Of a stretch of DNA of 64,000 nt, positions 57,401 through 64,000 are shown piece after piece; position 1 is the stretch's first letter, and each line of letters begins with the position of its first letter. The notes below the pieces were generated by a model, which saw nothing but the letters and a program-made list of their open reading frames with translations, was not told the origin of the DNA and searched no databases. The DNA is from Oegoconia quadripuncta. Its lineage: Eukaryota > Arthropoda > Insecta > Lepidoptera > Autostichidae. The DNA lies in NCBI GenBank assembly GCA_949316235.1, contig OX438749.1, positions 8,264,914 through 8,328,913 of the forward strand, in the 5' to 3' direction. Position numbers and translations under genes: made by a program.

Positions 57401-58013
57401 AGCTGAAAATCAGTGTCTTACCGCTATAGGTGAGGATCCACACTGAGCGATGGCCCGTTTGTGGTACAGATACACATACAACTCTATTATAAGTTGTAAC
57501 AGTTGTATTTAATTTTAGTTTTTATTTTTATTACTGTGAAATAAGGCTACATTGTGTAAGAATAACACCAAGCAGAATTATTGTTTAGTCGAATATTTTT
57601 GTATGTGTTTCTGTAATATGCAAATAAACGCTTTATCTATCTATCTATCTATCTAAAGTTCAATTAACACAAATAGACTGGTATTCCAGTAATGGGTGAC
57701 ACGTGTGATCTACGGATGTAGTCGCAATAAAAGGAGAGTTATTTTTATAAATTAAGCCGTGTGTTTACAAACAACTGTATCAAGCTGAGGCATTAGATGT
57801 GAACGTACAAGTCAATGCACTCTCCAGGCAGCGTTGCACATTCATCACAATGCCAGCGTGACTCTTACAAACAACAACATTAAAATCAACAAAGAAAAAT
57901 AATATTTTGCCAGCCATCGTAAAATAATTATTTAATAATACAAATAAATTATTAACGAAAAAAATACTCACTAGCTCCAAAAATTTGATAATAGATAAGC
58001 GGCTGATGGCCAT
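42367..58013 (-). CDS. Gene B: small four-helix membrane protein, paralogue of gene A, 125 aa, four coding exons
   Basis: Exons on the minus strand are 57972-58013, 43725-43845, 43087-43186 and 42367-42481 (42+121+100+115 = 378 nt, 125 codons plus stop). All splice sites are GT-AG, in phases 0, 1 and 2 as in gene A. Introns are 14,126, 538 and 605 bp. The protein starts MAISRLSIIKFLELALTCSC and ends LTQRGG. Helices lie at about 7-25, 34-57, 67-87 and 103-120. By hand count 75 of 125 residues equal gene A, with invariant DIGMLVTGTF and NLAKGSL blocks. Topology suggests a MARVEL/Snakeskin-type protein, but the family is inferred. The frame stays open upstream to an ATG at 58118; I chose 58013 because gene A has an in-frame stop there, both contexts read AAAATGG, and the conserved leader block lies between the two ATGs. 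Confidence 0.85.
43087..43186 (-). CDS. Gene B exon 3 (100 nt)
   Basis: The acceptor is TTTTCAG and the donor GTTTGT. It encodes YLMQTPTHKRIDIFY and helix 3 (SLVGVGLFVASGALIIDR). Confidence 0.92.
43725..43845 (-). CDS. Gene B exon 2 (121 nt)
   Basis: The acceptor is TTTCCAG and the donor GTATTA. It encodes ALTCSCVALHYHSYN, then DIGMLVTGTFIGYLII and an alanine-rich helix end. Confidence 0.92.
44088..44138 (+). repeat. SINE-B tail fragment
   Basis: Only a terminal piece remains (GAGAGACATGTCCAGTAGTGG, then AATGATGA). Confidence 0.4.
44140..45027. other. No gene seen (intron 1 of gene B)
   Basis: Anonymous intronic sequence. Confidence 0.35.
45031..45362. mobile_element. PIF/Harbinger-like MITE, intact (332 bp), in intron 1 of gene B
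   Basis: Terminal inverted repeats are GGCCCGTATTAATAAATCAATCTCAA and TTGAGAATGGTTTATTAATACGGACC. Both sides are flanked by TTA (45028-45030, 45363-45365). The 3-bp TTA/TAA target is typical of PIF/Harbinger. It has no coding capacity. Relatives are at 20318-21340 and 29247-29389. Confidence 0.85.
45370..46340. other. No gene seen (intron 1 of gene B)
   Basis: Anonymous sequence without repeats I recognise. Confidence 0.35.
46610..46690 (-). repeat. SINE-C tail fragment
   Basis: The minus strand reads CTTCACTTAACATCAGGTGTGATTGAGGTCAAG, then TTTTTATGCA reversed at the end. Confidence 0.65.
47105..47135 (+). repeat. (AAAGT)n microsatellite
   Basis: Four to five AAAGT units. Confidence 0.8.
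47860..48140 (+). repeat. DR-2 copy, partial
   Basis: AGAACCAACCCGTCTCTTCCTGTGGGTATCGTC, then CCCATCAAAAAACATC and ATCTCTGACAACCCCATTTGGGATAAAAGG. The middle is replaced by unrelated sequence. Confidence 0.55.
48795..49040 (+). repeat. GC-rich LINE 3'-end fragment with poly(A)
   Basis: This sharp GC-rich island runs from CTGCGCCCCCTACGGAGGG through GTCGTCGCGGGGTTTTAG and GGAGTCCCACATAACCGTCTCGCC to GCGTTTCCCGGCG and nine A. It resembles the 3' untranslated ends of R1-type lepidopteran LINEs. No ORF is included. Confidence 0.55.
49283..49500 (+). repeat. SINE-C copy without head
   Basis: It runs from GGTGGTAGGGCATTTTAAATGTCC to ACATCAGGTGTGATTGAGGTCAAG and is close to the 38567 copy. Confidence 0.75.
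49600..49674. repeat. Short hairpin, 16 of 18 bp paired
   Basis: CATTCCGGGACACATCAC and GTGATGTGTCTCGGAACG are imperfect inverted repeats around about 40 bases. Confidence 0.7.
50190..50300 (-). repeat. SINE-B tail fragment
   Basis: The minus strand reads AATCCGCATTGG, GTGGTGAATTATGGCCCATATTC and ACTGTGCCCCAGCAAGGGAACG. Confidence 0.6.
51205..51303 (+). repeat. SINE-B tail fragment
   Basis: AATCCGCGTGATGGATTATGGCCCATACCCCC, then GTGCCCCGACAGTGGGGACG and TGTTGATGATGAT. Confidence 0.65.
51310..52860. other. No gene seen (intron 1 of gene B)
   Basis: Anonymous sequence; short frames without motifs. Confidence 0.35.
52870..53060 (+). repeat. DR-4 copy
   Basis: CCGACAAAAAACGACGGATTG, a TG run, CGCGTGGTCTGATTTGAACGAGG and AAAGACCAAACGAGGGGACGGGCC. 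Confidence 0.55.
53625..54200 (+). repeat. DR-2 copy split by an insertion
   Basis: The 5' part (53625-53802) and the 3' part (54126-54200, CACTCAAACGCCAATGTTTTGG then ACCACCCCATTTCGGG) flank about 320 bp of AT-rich sequence ending in (TTGA)n at about 54107-54124. That tail suggests a truncated non-LTR insertion. Confidence 0.6.
54480..54640 (+). repeat. DR-5 copy
   Basis: CTGCTTGACCTATTTTGAAGTGCATGG, TGTCGTTAGATTCCTGG and ACAAAATATGCTTCAGG. Confidence 0.55.
54650..55735. other. No gene seen (intron 1 of gene B)
   Basis: AT-rich. A 66-codon plus frame at 55270-55470 begins with a hydrophobic stretch, but nothing else supports a gene. Confidence 0.35.
55740..55990 (+). repeat. SINE-C copy, diverged
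   Basis: TGGTAGGGATTTTTAAAGGTCC, ATAAGATAGCGATTCCC, CGCGCTTTCATCCTGAGCCTCACC and AATGTCAGGTAAAAATGAGGTC follow the SINE-C order. Confidence 0.55.
55995..57625. other. No gene seen (5' part of intron 1 of gene B)
   Basis: Anonymous AT-rich sequence. Long first introns often hold enhancers, but nothing can be singled out here. Confidence 0.35.
57632..57655 (+). repeat. (TATC)n microsatellite
   Basis: About six TATC units preceded by AATAAACGCTT, the usual end of an interspersed repeat. Confidence 0.9.
57972..58013 (-). CDS. Gene B exon 1 (14 codons)
   Basis: ATG GCC ATC to GAG CTA, then the donor GTGAGT, identical to the gene A donor. It encodes MAISRLSIIKFLEL. Confidence 0.85.
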
Positions 58014-58058
58014 TTTGGAACACTTTTGTTGAATTGGTCTTGTAGAATCAAAAGTTGT

Positions 58059-58097
58059 GTTTACACTAGCGAACGCGAGCGTGGACTGAGTTACAAC
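58059..58097 (-). promoter_or_regulatory. Conserved leader/promoter block of gene B
   Basis: This is the counterpart of 35356-35395. The minus strand includes TCAGTC, the arthropod initiator consensus, so transcription may start near 58088 inside the block. Gene A has TCAATC at the same place. Confidence 0.55.
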
Positions 58098-58139
58098 CGA
58101 CTCACTCGGACTGTGCAACGTAGCGTGTCACAGCAGTGA

Positions 58140-59440
58140 ATGGCGACGGATGAGATCATGGCTTACTGTGGCCATAATGTTTATTGGAACATCAGATATT
58201 TGTGTCCATAAAAAAGAACATGAAAGTTCCAACGTCCAGCCGTTATCTCGTTTATTTAGTTAGTGGATAACCTGATGTCAGATACTAGTTTATCGTTAAT
58301 TTTACTATGGAAATTGTTATGACTCTTATCATTTCTCGACAAAACAATCAATTTAGATATCAACAATAACCCATTAGCGCCGATGTTTTTACTGATACAG
58401 CTTTTTTCTACGTGACCCTGCACAACAAGTAATACTGCTTAGTAACTATCTATATTAGCCCAGGGAAAATATGGTAAAAACTTAGCTTAGCTAGACATAA
58501 TTCAGAACAGACTTAAATAATTGCTATCTTATAGAGGTATATTAGAGATGTATATGAGAGCGCTTAGTCTAGATTAGAAAACCCTTTTTTTAATTTGTAT
58601 CTCAATGACAATAAATACTAATTGATATAGGTAGACTTTTATTAAAACAAAGTTAACTTATTGACGGATAAAAATCTAAGCATGTTATAGTTAGATATGC
58701 ATGTGTTTTAGCTGAAAACGTCGTCGAGCTGGATTGCTTAAGAAATAAAAATGAGAACTAATATTTTGTAACGATAAGTTCCCTAAATGTTTTGAATTCA
58801 AAGAAATTTTTTTTAAGAAACACATTTTTCAACTTTAGCTTATTTAGTTACTTACCTAGTACTTGCGTTTATTACAAATGCTTAATTTTTAGCCATTGTT
58901 ACTACATTTTCAACACTTTCTTAAATGTTTCAAGAAAATCGCGGTTATTCGTTTTTCCGAGGTCAAACCATATTTTCCCTGGGTTATATTTGAAAATAAC
59001 GTAAGTGTAGGTACGTTACACTAGATAAAGTTACACTTTAAATAAACGAATGTAAACTTACATTATAAAAGCATATTGATTTTCCCAATAAAACTGCCAG
59101 TATGTGGATCCTATTATAGCGCCTTCTTTCTTCCCCTTCCAAATGACATCACCGGCTCCGAACACCATACATTATAAATATATGTGTTACAAACTACACT
59201 GCCACATTACTATGTTTATGATTAAAAACGTGGACAATCTAAAATAGAATTTGCAACAAGGAAAAGTGTTATTATTTGATTTATACCGATTTCATATATA
59301 ATTGTAAACATTTATTAGACACAAAACTAGTATAGCACTACTAAATAATTTATCTACTAAAAACAACTACTACAACTACTTAACTACTAATTTACTACTA
59401 TAAAAAAGGGAACAAAAAAACGAGTAAAATAGTAACTAAC
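58140..59440. other. Upstream of gene B: no gene seen
   Basis: AT-rich flank. The frame at 58792-59004 lacks motifs. Confidence 0.35.
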
Positions 59441-59445
59441 ATTAC

Positions 59446-59545
59446 CTTCGGCTTCGCTTGAGTGGAGATCGTTTATATGAGCATAATTTCGTTTATACGA
59501 GTAAGTATGTGTATTTTCTTAATCCCGCAGAAACTACTCTATCAG
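59446..59545 (+). repeat. DR-1 fragment
   Basis: CCTTCGGCTTCGCTTGAGTGG, then ATCCCGCAGAAACTACTC. Confidence 0.5.
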
Positions 59546-59714
59546 TCCAGCCTTGGAGTCAGGGGGGTCACATACTCGACAAGCTTCAGAAATCTGATAC
59601 AAAAATTATAGCTGGCTGAAGGATATTACGTACTACTGAGAGTGTTGTTGGACAATTTTAGTTTAAATAACTGCTGAACAAAGTAATGTACTGGTGGTTT
59701 AAATAATCTAACAT

Positions 59715-59911
59715 TGAAAATGCGAAAGTTTGGATGTTTGTGGCAAAACGGACGAACAGATTTAGATGAAATTTGGTATTTAGGTAGAATATACCCTGGA
59801 TTAAGATATAGAATATTTTTTATCCAGATGAAGTACGTAGTTCCCATGGGATAAACAGATTAACAATATTCGCGATAAAGCTACTCCACGCAGGCGAAGC
59901 CACGGTCGGAA
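59715..59911 (-). repeat. DR-1 copy
   Basis: On the plus strand it reads AATGCGAAAGTTTGGATGTTTG, TACCCTGGATTAAGATATAG and CCACGCAGGCGAAGCC, the reverse complement of the DR-1 order. Confidence 0.75.
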
Positions 59912-60289
59912 AAATCATAATTAGTTACAATCAAAATATTCCTCGTTACAATAAATATTTTAGGACAATCTAAAATTGACTTGAGCGGTTTCCAAAAGTA
60001 AGATAGAAAACACTGACACCCTGCACCCGTTCCGTGTTCAAGTTAATATTACAATTTGCATAAATTACGCATCGACTGTTCATTACATTACACAGACGAT
60101 GTAATGGATAAAAATAAAGATTGAGCAAGCAACAAATCACCTCTCGTTCACGTATATGCTATTATAATACACAAATAAATACCTAGCTAAAGTCGCCTTA
60201 CGTAGGAACTGTCGTTCCTACTCATGATATGTAAATAATATATTATCGATCTTACTTATTTGCTGTTGTTATTGACTACGATATAGTTT

Positions 60290-60460
60290 TAGTATTGTTA
60301 TCTGTGTAACCTGGACCGATTTCGAAGTGCATGATGTCGTTAGATTCGTCTTGATACCTGGTGTATATATTTATGGTTAAAAATTCAACATGGCGTCCGC
60401 AAAATACATGATGCCGGGTTTTTGGTTTTAAAATACTTAAATAGTTATTACCTACTATAT
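60290..60460 (+). repeat. DR-5 copy
   Basis: CTGGACCGATTTCGAAGTGCATG, TGTCGTTAGATTCGTCTTGATACC. Confidence 0.65.
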
Positions 60461-60499
60461 AAGTATCCTATGACACTTTTTTTTTTATGATTGTCTGGA

Positions 60500-60830
60500 T
60501 TCGGGTTTGACCACAATCTCACCTGCAGATGGAAAGTTACGATGTGGTCGAAGATGAAGCACGCGATCCCAGTAAATGCCTATTCACTCTGCACTTGAAG
60601 ATCACAAGGTTGTAGGATTCAGGAAAGACTGACGCCGGAAGGGAATTCCATGCCTTGGCTGTTCGGATGAAGAATCGAACTTCTTAGTGCGAATGTTCGG
60701 TATATTAACTATATACGGGTGGAATCCGTTCCCACGCTTAGTCGTCCAAAGATGGAAGGGCGACGGTGGAATAAGCGGACACTCTGCGGATCGAGACGAT
60801 CTATCGTCATCTTGCACTTCAAAATCGATA
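60500..60830 (+). repeat. Composite interspersed repeat
   Basis: TTGACCACAATCTCACCTGCAGATGG and GTCGAAGATGAAGCACGCGAT match 17705-17765. The following GGGAATTCCATGCCTTGGCTGTTCGG block is a common moth repeat. The minus-strand frame at 60602-60817 is its translation. Confidence 0.5.
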
Positions 60831-61433
60831 ACACCGTAAACATATGAAAAACATTACCTGTGTTAGTCAAGTAAAAAATGTCTGGTCTATACCTGTTGGT
60901 TTTGTTAATTGTACTTTTGCAATGAAACCAGAGAAACTTCAGTAATAAGTTTTATTTATGACATCTACATCCATTTTCCTTTACAGTCGAGCAGAGAGAG
61001 AGCGAGGGGATCGCATCCACAGACAATCTCACGTTTTGCACGATATACATTGCGTTTAATATTTTGCAGTAGATTGCCTGCTATATATTCAATAATACCG
61101 GATAACAAATGTGATCAGACTGCTTTTAGCTTGATTAAAAAGAAACTCGCATCCTAGCAAAATTTTTTTTTTTTTTTTAATTTTAATTATAGAGGGTTTT
61201 TTCAATTTGAAAATATGACCCTCATGAGTACAAAATACATGAGTAGATTGCATTAAGTAATTTGCAAAAATTTTAAAAAGTTACACTAAATATAACTTAG
61301 GTGAACGGTGAATGTTCATTTAATCATTGAGCTTTTAATATTTGAAACACCCAAACGCTTATGTTTGGGATAACTCTAACCTTACCATTTGTACCCACCC
61401 TGTATATGAGTAATGTTCTTATAGTTTCCACAA

Positions 61434-61434
<1 letters not shown>

Positions 61435-61492
<58 letters not shown>
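61435..61492 (+). repeat. (CA)n microsatellite, about 28 units
   Basis: An uninterrupted CA run. A DR-2 tail fragment (CCCAAACGCTTATGTTTGGGATAACTC) lies just upstream at 61310-61410. Confidence 0.98.
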
Positions 61493-61496
<4 letters not shown>

Positions 61497-61499
61497 CAC

Positions 61500-63165
61500 A
61501 CACTCAAACAATTCAGTGAATTGGATATTTGACGAATCAGAACTAACTGCAGACTTGACGACTTTTTACAGGCTTGGCCTATTAGAACAATTCAGTGTTT
61601 TGGAAATATTTACCTACTGGACGAAGCGAAACAAAAATTATAATAAACAAATGAACGCTTGACTATTTAGAATTATCATCAGGGTAAACCAATTGTATAC
61701 TAAATCGTACATCCTTATGTAGTGAGTGACTGCTCACCCTTTAGTCATCCTTCAGTATCACCTAAGTCACGTTCTGTTGTGTAGTCATTGCCTAGTCTGA
61801 CTGGTTCTGACCGCCACATGGCATCACTGGTTTCCGCGAAAAATGTTATGTTCCTATATGATATTATCTCATAACTCGTGGGTAGCACTCGTTGTAGCTT
61901 ATTTTTAGATGTATACGTAAATATTAGTTCAGAATTTTAACACCTGTGACCAACCAACCTCCTTGTCAGTATACGATCGACTTCTACCTATATATTTGCT
62001 TATGATTAGGTTATATTAGATTTTTGGGAGCGAAGAGAGAGACACCTTGTTGATGTTGACACGGGTTCTCATATTTACCCAAGACAGAGAAAGTATTTTA
62101 TTTAATCCCTTTTCGATTACAAAGTTTACATCCGTCCGTGTAAGTTTTCAAAAATTAAATTTAGTTTTTCATTAATGTCCCTTTCTGGTTCTGGTTATGT
62201 GTATCTTAAACCAGTTAGAAAAGGAAATATGTTCCCTTCTTCATGTCACTGTGGCCGTAGTCTGATTTAAATTTACTAATCCGCAGTAGGCTCGCATAGA
62301 ATATCATGTGGACCTTTCCTGATTCCTGAGAGGCGACTGCCAGTGCGTATAGTGGTGTTTTCTCTACACCGCATATCAAGATAGAGTTAGAACATGGAAC
62401 CCTTCCACATTCGTTCCACTTCGTTGTCCATATCTTTTTCTATGAAATTAATCGCAAATATAAGTTTGTCGCTGATTAATTCCAAGAGATATTTGAAGTT
62501 TGTAGGGCACCAGGAAGAACCCTATAGGTTTTAATTTATTTGCGAGAGTCAAAATATGCGGCTTAATATGTAGCATATTTTTTGATTGCGTTCTAAGGGA
62601 CCATAGATCTAAGTATTTAACATTAATTTTAATACGCGCACTTGACCGTCTTTTTATTTTATCTAACTCGATAAAGTTACCCCTCCTATAAATTATCTAT
62701 TTCTGTAGTAAGGATATAGTGTATACGATTGTATTTTTATCTATCCAGTTCATTGGACGAATAATTATTCGTTTTATCTATTCTGATAAGTAAGTACAGT
62801 ACTAAGTAGGTAAGTATTTGAGTAACATTGCTTGCGACAACATCACTTGAACAAAAAACGGCATAGAAACAAAATTTGGTTGAAGCTTTGTTATCTTAAA
62901 AACTGCGTTACAGACAACAAGGTCATCCCCATATACTCGTATTTTATACAATAGAAGATAAAATAATTTATAATAAAATATTATAATAAATTGTAAAATG
63001 ATGTAATAATAATAAACGATTCAAAAATAATGTTTATACATGAAGACTTTTAATTACAACTTCATTGTAACTTGTCTTCTTTAAATGTATGAAGTATCTG
63101 TTTCAGTAGATCTCGCTCTTCCGTATGATTTTACACAAAAATACGAAAGAAAAGCATTTAAATCT
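61500..63165. other. No gene seen
   Basis: Anonymous flank with no long frame, conserved motif or repeat that I recognise. Confidence 0.35.
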
Positions 63166-63174
63166 AACTAATAT

Positions 63175-63405
63175 TGTAAATGAGAGAGAGAGATAGAAAC
63201 TTTGGATGTTTGTTTTTTTATTTGTTGCTCAACCACGGCTAAGCGGCTGAACGGATTTTGATAAAATTTGGTATATAGGTAGAAAATAGCGTGGATTAAG
63301 ACATATGATATTTTTTATCCCGATAAAGTAGTAGTTCCCGCGTGATAAACAAATTAAACATATTCCCGCTAAAGTTATTCCACGCAGGCGAAGCCGCGGG
63401 CGGAA
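63175..63405 (-). repeat. DR-1 copy
   Basis: On the plus strand it reads CTTTGGATGTTTG, GATTTTGATAAAATTTGGTAT, ATCCCGATAAAG, then TTCCACGCAGGCGAAGCCGCGGGCGG. Confidence 0.75.
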
Positions 63406-63600
63406 AGCTAATAATATTATAAATGCCAAAGTTTGTGTTTGTGTATGTATGTTTGTTATCTCTTCACGCCTAAACGGCTGGACAGATTGAAATTTGGTTT
63501 GTAGACAGATTAGGACCTGGATTAACATATAGGCTACTTTTATCCCGAAAAAGTGACTGTTACCGGTAGGTTAGGTATTATTAGTGGGATTGTAGATAAC
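63405..63600 (+). repeat. Repeat shared with 30410-30650
   Basis: TATAAATGCCAAAGTTTG, TATGTTTGTTATCTCTTCACGCC, AGGACCTGGATTAACATATAGGC and ATCCCGAAAAAGTGACTG. Confidence 0.6.
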
Positions 63601-63969
63601 AAACATCCATTTCTTCTTTCGATTTAAAATTTGTGAGATAATCCAGTGGCATTGGAATTGTAATGAAAAAATGAGAATTTGTAATTGGTATAACTTTGGC
63701 TTATTTTCATGTAATAGTTTTTATAATGATGCTGTTGCTCCTGTATTATTCAAAAAATAAAACAAAGTATAGATTCAGACTAAACCACAAGGTATTTCAC
63801 ATGGGCAGATTGCGTTACTTCTAAACGGTAATTTTATTATCAACACAATTTTTGTCTGGTAATATGTAAAGCTATAAATTATTACAGTGTACGGTTACAG
63901 TAAACATTGAAGAGCTTACAGATGACAGGATCTAATCTCAAACTAATCTATTAAGCTTTGTTAAACACT

Positions 63970-64000
63970 AGATTTCTGCCCGCGTCTTTGCCTGCGTGGG
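63970..64000 (+). repeat. DR-1 start, cut by the window end
   Basis: TTCTGCCCGCGTCTTTGCCTGCGTGG is the usual 5' end of DR-1. Confidence 0.6.

Noticed and set aside
57780..58118. 112-codon minus frame as a complete protein
   Set aside because: Only codons 58013-57972 are coding (gene B exon 1); the frame continues into intron 1 past a GTGAGT donor, and the upstream part overlaps the conserved leader.

Overview
The window is AT-rich, gene-poor nuclear DNA from an insect, almost certainly a moth or butterfly (Lepidoptera). The evidence is a single-exon divergent ionotropic receptor, an LTR retrotransposon with a lepidopteran-type Gag start, and many dispersed repeats of kinds common in moth genomes: tRNA-headed SINEs, RTE-like LINE relics and CTGCGTGG/TTTATAATATTAG repeats. 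It has no operons, CRISPR arrays or other prokaryotic systems. The species cannot be named from sequence alone.

Layout. Positions 1-4508 are most of a non-autonomous LTR retrotransposon on the minus strand. Its complete LTR (2582-4508) contains a long perfect palindrome, its 3' LTR (1-1079) is cut by the window edge, and the interior holds only a Gag N-terminal fragment. Positions 4509-13900 are dispersed repeats, including a 475-bp fold-back element, a pentanucleotide microsatellite, SINE copies, a LINE reverse-transcriptase tail and a minisatellite of about 81 bp period. Positions 13970-15790 (minus) encode a 606-residue divergent ionotropic receptor. Positions 15800-19860 are mostly anonymous, with repeat fragments.

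The most informative part is a pair of split genes that no single open frame reveals. Gene A (35304 down to 19863, 128 residues) and gene B (58013 down to 42367, 125 residues) lie head-to-tail on the minus strand. Both encode small four-helix membrane proteins, with four coding exons, introns in the same phases (0, 1, 2) and very long first introns (10.8 and 14.1 kb). The products are about 60% identical by hand count, so the genes are tandem duplicates. A 40-bp block just upstream of both start codons is about 90% identical and probably marks the promoter or 5' leader. The protein family is uncertain; MARVEL/Snakeskin-like is my best guess.

The rest, including the giant introns, is a mosaic of SINEs, LINE relics, a PIF/Harbinger-like MITE family with TTA/TAA target duplications, hairpins and microsatellites. 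No two genes in the window are seen to work together beyond the paralogy of A and B. The receptor is an independent chemosensory-type gene.
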